A stretch of 64,000 nucleotides of DNA, from assembly GCF_042678045.1 (NCBI RefSeq), contig NZ_JBHUDI010000001.1:186001-250000 (forward strand), read 5' to 3'. The notes under the pieces were generated by a model. That model did no database searches. It was not told the origin of the DNA and saw only the letters and a program-made list of their open reading frames with translations. Origin of the DNA: Natrinema amylolyticus_A (GTDB taxonomy: Archaea > Halobacteriota > Halobacteria > Halobacteriales > Natrialbaceae). Position 1 is the first letter of the stretch. Each line of letters opens with the position of its first letter. Below are positions 45,317-54,088 of this stretch, one piece after another. The translations under genes and the position numbers were made by a program.

Positions 45317-46225
45317 ATGGCGCCTGACCAAGACGACCGATCGGACGGGGATAGTCGTCCACCACCGGGTTCGCCGGTCCTGGAGGCGATTCTGGAAAAC
45401 GAACGGAACCGTCGCTTCCTGGGCCAGCGTCTTGACGCCGCGGGCGACCGCGTCGATGCGGACCTGCTCGGCGACATCGTCAGACACGGCCCGGTTCTCG
45501 AAGTCCTATTGAAAGAACCGCTTGATCGCCGAGAGATCGAACAACGACTCGACGTTTCGCGGGCGACGAGCCACCGCTATACCCAGTGGCTCGACGAGAA
45601 GGGCTTCGTCGAGAAGGTCGATGGCCGATTCCAGTTGACCTGGCGCGGCGCAGTCATCGCCGAGGAGGTCCTTCGGTTCGAGGCGAACGTGCGAACCGCA
45701 CACAGGATGACGCCGCTTCTGGACGCGGTCTGTGAGGATCACCGGGACTTCATCCTCGAACCGTTCGTGGACGCAAGGGTCACCGTCGCCGAACCCGACG
45801 ACCCCTACAGACCAGTCGAGCGATTCCTCGCGCTCGTCAACGAGTCAGAGACCTTCCGAGGGTTCAACACGACGCACATGGCACCGCTGGTCCTCGGTGA
45901 GTTCCACCATCGAGTGTTCGACGAAGCCGACACTGAGATCATCTACCTGCCGCACATCGTCGAGAAACTCTTCGAGACGTACCCCGAACGCGCCCGGGAA
46001 GCGATCGATCGTGGGCACCTGGCCCTCCGAACGCGTGATGAACTCCCGTACGGTCTCGCGCTGTTCGACGAACGGGTCGGCATCGGCGGCTACGATGAGA
46101 CGACTGGTCTTATGCAGGTGTTCGTCGATACGGACGATCCGATCGCGTGTGAGTGGGCCGAGCGCGTCTACGCGTCGGTTAGAGCTGACTCCAATCCTCT
46201 CGATACATACGATGGATCTGACTAA
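45317..46225 (+). CDS. Helix-turn-helix regulator with FilR1-type effector domain
   Basis: 302 residues from ATG 45317 (a GTG nine bases upstream is in frame). The winged helix is about residues 50-105 (HGPVLEVLLKEPLDRREIEQRLDVSRATSHRYTQWLDEKGFVEK). A C-terminal ligand-binding domain follows, with ARVTVAEPDDPYRPVERFLALV and later LPYGLALFDERVGIGGYD, as in the DUF1724/FilR1 group. Divergent from the flavoprotein operon with about 150 bases between the starts; probably a repressor of it. A paralogue is at 49027. Confidence 0.85.
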   Translation: MAPDQDDRSDGDSRPPPGSPVLEAILENERNRRFLGQRLDAAGDRVDADLLGDIVRHGPVLEVLLKEPLDRREIEQRLDVSRATSHRYTQWLDEKGFVEKVDGRFQLTWRGAVIAEEVLRFEANVRTAHRMTPLLDAVCEDHRDFILEPFVDARVTVAEPDDPYRPVERFLALVNESETFRGFNTTHMAPLVLGEFHHRVFDEADTEIIYLPHIVEKLFETYPERAREAIDRGHLALRTRDELPYGLALFDERVGIGGYDETTGLMQVFVDTDDPIACEWAERVYASVRADSNPLDTYDGSD

Positions 46226-46390
46226 GTGATACGCTCTTCGTAGTCAGCGCGGCGCTTCTGACGAAACCCGAAAAATGACCGTCTTGGATCTCGTCTTCAT
46301 CACAACCGAAGGACTGTACTCAATCACCGCTTGATTTGCTCTATGGTGGCCAGTTTGGCTATACGCGGATTCCCGTGACATCCACTCGCC

Positions 46391-46507
46391 CGTTCGACTA
46401 TCGAACGAAAGCAAAATCAGGTCGTTCGACCGATAACTGCCACGCAGTATGGCGATTATCGCCGCACAAATGTATGGGCGCTGCAGGCTCCGGTTCGACT
46501 GTCGAAC
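46391..46507. promoter_or_regulatory. Pair of TTCGA-N3-TCGAA palindromes
   Basis: CGTTCGACTATCGAACG (46391-46407) and GTTCGACTGTCGAAC (46493-46507) are near-identical palindromes 102 bases apart; a degenerate half site, GTTCGACCGATAAC, lies between them. They look like binding sites for a dimeric regulator, but both lie between convergent genes, where no promoter is expected. The interval 46226-46583 has no gene. Confidence 0.45.
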
Positions 46508-46560
46508 GAATCGACCTTCGAGGCGTGAGACGGCCTAATTCGAGGGTCTGAAAAAGTACG
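46490..46560. repeat. Diverged second copy of the 41641-41720 block
   Basis: GAACGAATCGACCTTCGAGGCGTGAGACGGCCTAAT and GTCTGAAAAAGTACGGTTCT (given here as separated blocks) line up with the palindrome-bearing block at 41641-41720. Here the palindrome has lost its second arm. It is just after the stop of the methyltransferase relic. Confidence 0.5.
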
Positions 46561-46583
46561 GTTCTAGTTGAAAATACACCGCA

Positions 46584-47347
46584 CTACACGGGAGTTGCAA
46601 CGGTCTGTAGGTACTGGTTCTCGACGATTGCAGTCCCATCCGTCGCACGGTTATAGCGGTCGAATACTTGCCCGAGGTCAGTTCGGAGGCGCTCTTGCGA
46701 GTTAGTATCAAGCATCTTGAACGCCTGGATCGTCGGGCCGAAGTACGTGCTGAACACGTCCACCGCATGGTCGATCGACCGATAGTACTGGAGCGCAGTT
46801 CGTCGGTCACTTTCGATCGACCGAGTGCTAGCGCCGAGTAACTGGTCGAGCCCGTCGTCGGTGCCCCAATGGAGGGGCGACGGTACGTCGGGTGATGGAG
46901 GGACGTACTCCGCATGAGCAGCGAACCAGTCGCCGCTCCACCCGTCGGGAATCGGACCCGCCAGACCGATCTTGCCGCCCGGTTTGCATACCCGGAGCAG
47001 TTCACGTGCCACCCGTTCCTGATCGGGTGCGAACTGTACCTCACCAACCTGGAAGTCGATCTCTTGCCCGTTGGCCCGCGCCCGGGTTTTCGCTCGTTCG
47101 ATCAATCTCGGCACGTAGTCGAGGGCCGTGACATCACAGTACCGTCGCTCCGCGACCAGTGCCGCTGTGCCGCTTCCACACGCTACGTCCAGAACCCGTG
47201 TCCAGGGTGGGGATCGACGGCTTCGCAGAGTGCTTCGGCCATGACGACGTTTTGGCGGGCAATTTCGTTGAAATCGCCGCTAGCCCACGTCTCCCGTTGG
47301 CCCTCCGTAATGCCCTCGTAATCAACGGACTGGGTCCCATCGTTCAT
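46584..47347 (-). pseudogene. SAM-dependent methyltransferase, frameshifted and internally deleted
   Basis: From ATG 47347: NDGTQSVDYEGITEGQRETWASGD and VVMAEALCEAVDPHPG; one base is missing near 47205 just before RVLDVACGSGTAALVAERR, the SAM-binding motif I. The frame then continues DFQVGEVQFAPDQERVARELLRVCKPGGKIGLA, where about 15-20 residues that usually lie between the Asp loop and FAPDQ are absent. Ends at 46584. Inactive. Downstream (31 bases) of the intact methyltransferase gene and probably once the last gene of that operon. Confidence 0.85.
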
Positions 47348-47378
47348 CTCGGTCGCTTTCTTGTGAGTTCGACGATTT

Positions 47379-48155
47379 TCATTGATCGGTCTTCCGAGCG
47401 CCCAGCGAGATGCTCTTCACGCCGTACTTCTGGCACGCGTTCGTCGCTTGATCCGAGATGAACTCGTACTGTAGATTCTCCCGGACTTCGACGTCTTTGA
47501 AGCCGGGCATTTCGATCATGTCGGTATAATCGGTGACCTGTTCGGCACCACCGATGCAGGCCGCCCAGAGATCCGCGTTGGATTTGATGCTCTCGGGCAT
47601 CCGGGTCTCGCTGATGATGTCGGAGACTGCCAACCGGCCATCTGGCGTGAGTACGCGATTCACCTCCGCGAAGACGTGCTCTTTCTCGGCAGAGAGGTTG
47701 ATGACGCCGTTGGATACAACGACGTCGAACGACTCGTCGGCGAACGGGAGGTCTTCGATGTACCCCTGTTCGAACGAGACGTTCTCCATCCCGGCCTCGT
47801 CGCGGAGCCGCCGTGCCTTCTCCAGTTGCTCGTCGGTCATGTCCAGCCCAGTCACACTCCCGGCGTCACCGACGTGAAGCGCCGCGACGAAAGCGTCCAT
47901 TCCCGACCCGCTACCGAGATCGAGTACGTCCTTGCCCTCCTGAGGATCGACGAGATCGAAGTGATATCCGACGCCAGCGAAGGAGTCGATAGCCTCTGCT
48001 GGCACTCGGTCGAGATCAGATGCCGGATAGCCGAGTCGCTCCGCCAGCGGGCGTCCCATCTCGAAGTGATGCTCGTCGGTCGGCGCCTCTGCGACGTTCC
48101 GGTAGACGGTCTTGACTTCTCGCTCTAGCTTATCGACGTCGAGTGATTTCGACAT
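47379..48155 (-). CDS. SAM-dependent methyltransferase, ArsM-like
   Basis: 258 residues. Motif I is DVLDLGSGSGMDAFVAALHVG; VTGLDMTDEQLEKAR, GYIEDLPFADESFDVVVSNGVINLS and PDGRLAVSDI follow, all as in arsenite methyltransferases. ArsM enzymes have a Cys in SNCVINL and use several Cys to bind As(III); here that position is Gly, and only Cys in WAACIGGAE and near the end (ATNACQKYG) remain. The substrate may therefore not be arsenite. The start overlaps the OsmC-family stop by one base (TAATG). Confidence 0.8.
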   Translation of the reverse strand: MSKSLDVDKLEREVKTVYRNVAEAPTDEHHFEMGRPLAERLGYPASDLDRVPAEAIDSFAGVGYHFDLVDPQEGKDVLDLGSGSGMDAFVAALHVGDAGSVTGLDMTDEQLEKARRLRDEAGMENVSFEQGYIEDLPFADESFDVVVSNGVINLSAEKEHVFAEVNRVLTPDGRLAVSDIISETRMPESIKSNADLWAACIGGAEQVTDYTDMIEMPGFKDVEVRENLQYEFISDQATNACQKYGVKSISLGARKTDQ

Positions 48156-48718
48156 TACTGCTCACCCCTCTGTACGGGAACGATGTCGGTTTCGAGTGGG
48201 ACGGCATTCGTGATGTTGTCTAGCAGCGGCGAGGTGGTTTCGACCTTTTTCCGGAGTTCGGCGAGTTCCTCCTCCGACGCGTCTGCGTCGATGTAGGCGG
48301 TGCAAGTCACCGTGTTGTAACCGGCGCGGACATCCTCGGAGATGCCGAGGAATCCCCGGAGGTCAACATCTCCTTCCAGTTCGAACCGGAGATCGTGGAG
48401 TTCGATACCCATGGCGGCGGCGTTGGCCGCGTAGCCGACGCTCAGACACGAGCCGAGGGCGGCGAGCAGAAGCTCAACCGCGTTCGGTGCCGACCGCTTT
48501 CCGAGGATCTGTTCCGGTTCGTCGCCCTCGACGTGGAACTCCTGGGTGTGAACTCGTTCGCCGGCCTGATCGAAATCGTCGATCGTAGTCACACATTGCA
48601 GGCCGTCGGTCCATTCGGTTTCCGCGCGGAACCGGAATTGGCCGCCTTCTGGTTCCTCCGTGATTGCTTCAACCGCCTGGCTGAGTTGCTCTACATCTAC
48701 GCCGTGAGTGATGCTCAT
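48155..48718 (-). CDS. OsmC/Ohr-family protein
   Basis: 187 residues from ATG 48718, preceded by a good Shine-Dalgarno GGGAGGAA, which decides the start (the frame is open further). GKRSAPNAVELLLAALGSCLSVGYAANAAAMGIELHDLRFELEGDVD has the first family Cys; TCTAYIDADASEEELAEL and TSPLLDNITNAVPLETD follow. The second redox Cys is replaced around TSPLLDN, so peroxidase activity is doubtful, as in YhfA-type members. First gene of an operon with the ArsM-like methyltransferase. Confidence 0.88.
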   Translation of the reverse strand: MSITHGVDVEQLSQAVEAITEEPEGGQFRFRAETEWTDGLQCVTTIDDFDQAGERVHTQEFHVEGDEPEQILGKRSAPNAVELLLAALGSCLSVGYAANAAAMGIELHDLRFELEGDVDLRGFLGISEDVRAGYNTVTCTAYIDADASEEELAELRKKVETTSPLLDNITNAVPLETDIVPVQRGEQ

Positions 48719-49026
48719 AAGGTATTCCTCCCGAAGAGGAGAGACGCAGGCGAGAGCTATGTAGGCATCTCGTAACATTCAGTCACCCACTGACCGCCTT
48801 GCAGACGATGACCAGAAACAGTCTCACCAGTTTTCACTTCGACATGGAACGGTCAAATTCGGTAGTTCCCAGCGTCGTCCAAGTTACGGCATCGCATCGA
48901 CGATACCGCGGAACTCGCCCAATCACTGACCGCCGTGCAGGTAGTGCAAGAGCCGCCCTCGGATACAGATGGGCCACTCGATAGGGCGTGCGCCAGCCGA
49001 TAGTCCGACCGACAATACCGGTACAG
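48719..49026. other. Intergenic stretch without a supported gene
   Basis: Holds the promoter of the OsmC operon. CACTGACCGCC(T/G)TGCAG occurs at about 48787 and again near 48925. A frame ending at 48985 with IDDTAELAQSLTAVQVVQEPPSD looks like the tail of a helical protein but has no supported start. Confidence 0.35.
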
Positions 49027-49836
49027 TCACTCCGCGACTGATTCGAGGGCGTGTGGTCGCGCCTCGCGTCGGTAGGATTCGTACGTCGATTCTGCCCACT
49101 CGCGGACCGCCGGTGCGTCGGTATCGATTACGGCATGTACGGTGCCGCTGCCCTGCTCGTAACAGCTGATCGCAACGCAGTCATCGAGAAGACCGATTCC
49201 GTACGGAGGGAAGTCGTCATGCTCGAGAATCGTGAAATTGTCCCGCTGCACCATCGTCGAACTGCGGTTCGGGTACGTCGAAAGAAAGTATGTGTGGCAC
49301 TCCGGCCGGTCGATCAGCGTCATGTCTACGCCGTCTTCGACCCGTTGGTAGAGAAGGTCGAAACAGAGATCCATCAGCGCAACTTCGGGGCGAAGAAACC
49401 GTACCGTAGTGGTGTCCCGGAGAAGCGACTCGAATCGTCGCATCGGGCCATACGGGTCGTCAGCCTCGGCAACCGTCACAACCGCATCGGACGCCATTTC
49501 GATGGTGAAGCCGCTTGTCTCGGACGGGAGCCACTGCCAGACGTCCCGAAGCCGTTGCTCCGTTTCGAGCCGGTCGATCAGACCCCGCATGCTCGCCGCG
49601 ACGAATCCACCCAGTTGTGTGGCCTCGAACTGGTGGCCGTCCTTCTCGATCCACTGTCGTTGTTCGAACTCGCGCAACGTGCGCCCGATCGTAGACCTCG
49701 AAGTCCCGGTCATCTCTATGAGGGTGGCTCGGCTCTGGGGCCGCCTGGCCAGTGCTGCGAGCGCGGTAACGCGATGTTCAGACCGCGCGAGAAACTCGAT
49801 GTCGTCGAGGGGAGTGATCGAGGCCTTTGGTAACAT
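49027..49836 (-). CDS. Helix-turn-helix regulator with FilR1-type effector domain
   Basis: 269 residues. N-terminal winged helix (SEHRVTALAALARRPQSRATLIEMTGTSRSTIGRTLREFEQRQW), then a ligand-binding domain with AVVTVAEADDPYGPMRRFESLL and FPPYGIGLLDDCVAISCYEQ, parallel to the regulator at 45317. Its targets are unknown; the OsmC operon lies downstream on the same strand (about 310 bases), and a flavoprotein relic starts just upstream on the other strand, as would be expected if it once controlled that gene divergently. Confidence 0.85.
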   Translation of the reverse strand: MLPKASITPLDDIEFLARSEHRVTALAALARRPQSRATLIEMTGTSRSTIGRTLREFEQRQWIEKDGHQFEATQLGGFVAASMRGLIDRLETEQRLRDVWQWLPSETSGFTIEMASDAVVTVAEADDPYGPMRRFESLLRDTTTVRFLRPEVALMDLCFDLLYQRVEDGVDMTLIDRPECHTYFLSTYPNRSSTMVQRDNFTILEHDDFPPYGIGLLDDCVAISCYEQGSGTVHAVIDTDAPAVREWAESTYESYRREARPHALESVAE

Positions 49837-49887
49837 GGGACATGTACGTGTGTCGGAGCTATAACTATTCGTATCTCCGGATACCGG

Positions 49888-50013
49888 GCCGTTGAGAATC
49901 CAGAGAATGACGACGTCAACGTCGAATGGGCACGCGATTGCCTCAGTCGATATGCGCCAGTTCTCCGATCGTTCGGTCTACCTGAACTTCCCGGGATTCC
50001 ATGAGGGGGTGAC
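49888..50013 (+). pseudogene. Small relic of a BBE-type FAD-linked oxidoreductase
   Basis: Reads VENPENDDVNVEWARDCLS, then after a frame change MRQFSDRSVYLNFPGFHEG. The same stretch in the gene at 43734 is ERPEDDDANVEWVRDCLDD and MRQFSDGSVYLNFPGFLEG. Only about 40 codons are left. Confidence 0.85.
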
Positions 50014-50077
50014 GAGGGTAGTATAGAAATATCAGACTGTGAATAACAATAGTAGAACTACTAATAGGCATAGCTGT

Positions 50078-51454
50078 ATGTCAAATAGAACACGTCGAAC
50101 GTTCCTCAAGGTGAGTGGCAGTCTGCTCGGTGGAATTGCGATGGGAAGTTCGGTTATCATAGCAGCATCAACCGACAGATTCCTTGTTGATACTAAGGCA
50201 ACCTCTCGAGCAAGAGTCAAAGCGGCAGACCTTGACATTGTTCATAATCTCAACGAGATTGACCTATTGGTCGTAGAGGGAGCTGAGGACGAAGTGAAGT
50301 CGCTAAACGCATGGTACGCCCCGGATAGTACTTACTCACTTAATCGTCCTCTCCGCGAACAGACACCGATCACAGCCAGTACAATTGACCAACCCGGATA
50401 CGGATACCAATGGGATAAGCAGGCCCAGAACATCCCAGAAGCCCACGAGATTACCCGCGGAGAAGGAACTCGAGTGAGCGTTATTGACACAGGAGTCGCC
50501 GCTGGTCATCCGGATCTTGAGCATACAGTGAACGAAGACTTGTCTCGGAATTTTACCGATGATGACTATGGTGCTGGTGGTCCGTACGGTGGTTATCACG
50601 GTACCCACGTCGCTGGTATTATCGCCGCAAACGACCAGAATGAAGAGGGTGTCGTTGGTACTGCCCCTGGGACGGAGGTCGTCGACTGCCGGGTGTTCTC
50701 ACCAGACGCACTGGCATCATTCGCGGATATTCTTGCAGCCATCGTCTACAGTGTCCGCATTGATGCCGACGCCGCCAACATGAGTATTGGAGCGTATCCA
50801 GTCTCGCGCGAGAGGCTCGGCCAATTCTACGGCATGGCTCTCAACCGGGTCACGACCTACGCCAATAGCCATGGGACGTTGCTCATCGCAGCTGCAGGTA
50901 ACGACAGTGCGGACCTCCAGCACGACGGGCGTATCTGCGGAGACTTCGATGACGATGGCACGGACGAATGCATCTCAGCTATCAGTCTTCCTAACGAGGC
51001 GGCGAACGTCATGTCCATTAGTGCCACTGGACCAATTGGCTATCGGTGGGGAGATGAGGGGCTTGAAGAGGATTTCGCTAGTCCAACGTTCTACACCAAT
51101 TATGGGACGAACGCCATCAACATCGCTGCGCCCGGCGGCGACGCTGACCTCGGGGCTATTGGTACCGGCGTCCCATGGTACCTTGACCTCGTCTACAACA
51201 CTATCGCCGAACCTGTGTTCGATGATGATGGCAATTATCAGGGTGCAGACTACGACTATGGGTGGGCTGCCGGGACATCAATGGCTTGTCCACAGGTAGT
51301 GGGGGCTGCGGCGCTTGTTAAGAGCCAGAACCCGGAGTTCAACGCGAACCAGGTCCGTCAGACGTTGGAAAATACGGCTGAGTCTATCGAGGAGTACAAT
51401 AAGACGTACTACGGGGCTGGCTTCCTAAATCCAGCAGCAGCTTTTGACCAGTGA
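50078..51454 (+). CDS. Tat-exported subtilisin-like serine protease
   Basis: 458 residues from ATG 50078, which gives a clean Tat signal (RTRRTFLKVSG followed by a hydrophobic stretch); a GTG at 50039 is in frame but would bury it. Propeptide to about residue 105, then a peptidase S8 domain with D137 (VIDTG), H174 (HGTHVAG), oxyanion Asn in AAGNDS and S401 (GTSMACP). Secreted protease like halolysins, but without the usual C-terminal extension. Codon use is less GC-rich than in the left part of the window. Confidence 0.93.
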   Translation: MSNRTRRTFLKVSGSLLGGIAMGSSVIIAASTDRFLVDTKATSRARVKAADLDIVHNLNEIDLLVVEGAEDEVKSLNAWYAPDSTYSLNRPLREQTPITASTIDQPGYGYQWDKQAQNIPEAHEITRGEGTRVSVIDTGVAAGHPDLEHTVNEDLSRNFTDDDYGAGGPYGGYHGTHVAGIIAANDQNEEGVVGTAPGTEVVDCRVFSPDALASFADILAAIVYSVRIDADAANMSIGAYPVSRERLGQFYGMALNRVTTYANSHGTLLIAAAGNDSADLQHDGRICGDFDDDGTDECISAISLPNEAANVMSISATGPIGYRWGDEGLEEDFASPTFYTNYGTNAINIAAPGGDADLGAIGTGVPWYLDLVYNTIAEPVFDDDGNYQGADYDYGWAAGTSMACPQVVGAAALVKSQNPEFNANQVRQTLENTAESIEEYNKTYYGAGFLNPAAAFDQ

Positions 51455-51579
51455 AATCTACCTGATTTGATCTCGTTTGCTATTCAACCTTGTCTGAACC
51501 GACTCAACGTGTCTTCAACTTCGAACAAATATCACTTATATTTGTTAGTCTAGATCTGATAACAACACACGAAATCGGG

Positions 51580-52536
51580 TTACGGAGCCGTATGGGATGA
51601 CCAATGGAAACGATAGTAGTCGTCCTCGTATAAAATATACATCTCATTCTCCCCTGCAATTGGCATATCCATTTCTCTACGTTCCGCTTGGAGTTGCGCA
51701 AGAACGGTTTCGCGTTCCTCGAACCCGTCATCTTCGTCCGAAGCGGAGATTGAACCGCCGTTTTCCTGAACTTCGTTGAGCAGTTCCCGTGTATCTTCGT
51801 TCAGTGATGTCGCATCAACAGCGTGCCGGTCGAGGAGGTGTTCTGCGAATGCCTTCTCATTCGATGCAATCTGCTCTGCTGAGACACGAACGTGTTCGGC
51901 AACTGCTGTTCCTTCCTTCAGTTTTGCAAGTTCGATATATTTGCCGTTGTACTCGAGGAACCGTTGTCGAATACCACCGAAGAGACGTGAATCCGTCTCC
52001 CGGTCTGATTCCAAGTATCCAACAGTAGTCGTATTCTCAAAGGAAATCAATCTACCCTCGTAAAATTCAAACGTCTCGTGAATTCGCCATTGGTCATGTG
52101 CTGGGAGGTCCGCAAATGGAAGTACCTCGTCTTCCTCTGTTGGCGACACATCGTCTGGAAGCTTCGTTTTCCGAGATGCTCTGTATTCCGGCCCAGTAAT
52201 TCCCCCCGCTGTGAGCCTCTCTCTGGAGATCTCATAGACTGAACTCTCATCTCGGTAGTAAAACGATCCATCGTTAGAAGAAGGATCAGTGAGGATTTTG
52301 AGTTCTGTTATTGTTTCGAGTTCGACTGCATCTCCCTCAAGGATAGTAGCGATAAGATCGTCAATGAGCAGAGATGGGACGAGGTCGGCTGCTGTTTTCG
52401 TTGCGTCGTCCGCAATCTCGGCGTGATCTACGGGATCGAGGGAAACTGAGTGATAGGAAGTTGTCCAGTCAGAACAACCGGCAACCGTGGACACTGCTCC
52501 GACTTGGAGACTTGCGAGAAGCGTTCGGCGGTACAT
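51580..52536 (-). CDS. Predicted exported lipoprotein of unknown function
   Basis: 318 residues from ATG 52536: YRRTLLASLQVGAVSTVAGCSD is a short signal with a lipobox-type VAGC, so it is probably lipid-anchored outside the membrane. The remainder is hydrophilic and largely alpha-helical (SAEQIASNEKAFAEHLLDRHAVD) and ends in beta-type YILYEDDYYRFHWSS. No family recognised. Convergent with the subtilase gene. Confidence 0.7.
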   Translation of the reverse strand: MYRRTLLASLQVGAVSTVAGCSDWTTSYHSVSLDPVDHAEIADDATKTAADLVPSLLIDDLIATILEGDAVELETITELKILTDPSSNDGSFYYRDESSVYEISRERLTAGGITGPEYRASRKTKLPDDVSPTEEDEVLPFADLPAHDQWRIHETFEFYEGRLISFENTTTVGYLESDRETDSRLFGGIRQRFLEYNGKYIELAKLKEGTAVAEHVRVSAEQIASNEKAFAEHLLDRHAVDATSLNEDTRELLNEVQENGGSISASDEDDGFEERETVLAQLQAERREMDMPIAGENEMYILYEDDYYRFHWSSHTAP

Positions 52537-52617
52537 ACCGTCGAGTGTTAGGAGAAATATAAGTGTCTTGTGTAGGTGTCCAGTGGATAGAGTGTTCAAC
52601 ACGCCCAACGGTTTCAA

Positions 52618-53004
52618 TTACGTGTCGATACTCTCGACGAGCCCAAGTATCCACTGACCGTCGTCAACGTGGCGGATGTGGTGTTCACCGTCGATCTCAA
52701 CCGTCTTCGTCGAGCAGGCCCTCGAGGCAGAGATCGTCTTTCGGCAGTGTGACACCGGCGACTCACCGAGTTGCTGACAGAGTCCCACCAGCTGCTGTCC
52801 TTCCGCGAAATGAGCGTCATAACAGAAATAACAGAACTCGTCAGCACTTTCGTGACCGAGCGCTTCCCACGTATGTCCTTTGTCGCTCTCTGTTACGTGA
52901 TCCGCAACCTCCGAAATTGATCCCTCGAACGAACACATGTCCGCCGTGCAACCAATGATGTCGGTCGTCTCATCCTCCCCATTGATCGCCTCGTCCATCA
53001 TCAC
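52618..53004 (-). CDS. Cys-rich hypothetical protein with zinc-finger-like pairs
   Basis: 128 residues; three Met codons in a row open the frame. Possible metal ligands are CTADMC with HVTESDKGHTW (a C2H2-like unit, about 19-44) and FCYFCYDAHF (about 57-66), plus GLCQQL and SHC. Function unknown; it may bind nucleic acid or zinc. Lies between the lipoprotein and DUF429 genes. Confidence 0.6.
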   Translation of the reverse strand: MMMDEAINGEDETTDIIGCTADMCSFEGSISEVADHVTESDKGHTWEALGHESADEFCYFCYDAHFAEGQQLVGLCQQLGESPVSHCRKTISASRACSTKTVEIDGEHHIRHVDDGQWILGLVESIDT

Positions 53005-53140
53005 TCTATTCTAACCTATCATGCTTGAAACTAGGTCGTACCGTTAACACGGCGGATTCGGGTCCAGGTCTATACTGATCTGAGTGATATTGTTGCTCCA
53101 CGATAGATAAAAGTCAGTTAGCCCTAAAACCAGGTTACGG

Positions 53141-53938
53141 ATGTGTTCACAATACGTTGGGGTTGACTGGTCGTCCGGCGAGTGGGTTTCGATAGCGTAT
53201 ACAGACGAGTCGGAGTCTCCATCAGTTGCGGTATTCGAGGAAATCACGGAGGTTTGGGATCACTACAGCACATCCGCACGCCGCATCGTGGTCGATGTCC
53301 CGATCGGACTCTGTGAGTCGCTCGAATCAGATGCGTGTTCGTGTGTCGAGGAAGACGGAGAACTTTCTCGACAATGTGATGATCTCGCTAGGAACGTCAT
53401 TGGATCGCAATACAGGTCGGTGTTTACTGCGCCGGCACGAGAGGCTGCGAAGTTAGCCGCAGCCGGTGCAGATCATAGCGAAATAAGCGACAAGAACGAA
53501 GAACTGACTGGGAAACGGCTGACGCAACAGGCAGCCGGTATCGCAGAGGGAATCGTTGAGGTAGACAACCTCCTCCAGAGCGATGGCGACCCGGAGGTTC
53601 TGGTTGAGGGACATCCGGAAGTGTGCTTTCGTGCACTGAGCGGAACGCCACTCGAGCACAGCAAACACACGGCAGCTGGAGTTGCGGAGCGATTGGCTGT
53701 ACTCCGGAACGTCGATGAATACACACATGGCGACTGGCGCACGGTTGCCCAAGAGCTTGGAAGAGAAGAGCACAGAGTCGGTCTCGATGACGTGCTAGAT
53801 GCGTTTGCACTTGCACTCACAGCCTGTGCGCCGAAAGAAGAACTCCATCGACTCCCTTCGAACTCCCTCTATCGTGATGCGGAGGAGCTACCGATGCAAA
53901 TGGTCTACCGAAGTGAGAACGAACTCAGTTATAAGTAG
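53141..53938 (+). CDS. DUF429 family protein (RNase H-like fold)
   Basis: 265 residues. YVGVDWSSGEWVSIAY at the start and RRIVVDVPIGLCES give the first acidic positions. PEVLVEGHPEVCFRALSG, KHTAAGVAERLAVL and DDVLDAFALALTA near the end complete the pattern of DUF429, predicted to have an RNase H-like nuclease fold. Activity unproven. Single gene; divergent from the Cys-rich protein. Confidence 0.87.
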   Translation: MCSQYVGVDWSSGEWVSIAYTDESESPSVAVFEEITEVWDHYSTSARRIVVDVPIGLCESLESDACSCVEEDGELSRQCDDLARNVIGSQYRSVFTAPAREAAKLAAAGADHSEISDKNEELTGKRLTQQAAGIAEGIVEVDNLLQSDGDPEVLVEGHPEVCFRALSGTPLEHSKHTAAGVAERLAVLRNVDEYTHGDWRTVAQELGREEHRVGLDDVLDAFALALTACAPKEELHRLPSNSLYRDAEELPMQMVYRSENELSYK

Positions 53939-54088
53939 ACAACGGTTCCGTGTAAGACTGCTTTAGATGCATTGCATTGGACTATGGTCACGATATGAGC
54001 CAATCACTCTATATTCCTGTGGACTTTGTCTGATCGGTTCTCTTCAGAGAAATGGTGTTAAGTAGCTGCCTAGGGAGGACGCGGTGAG

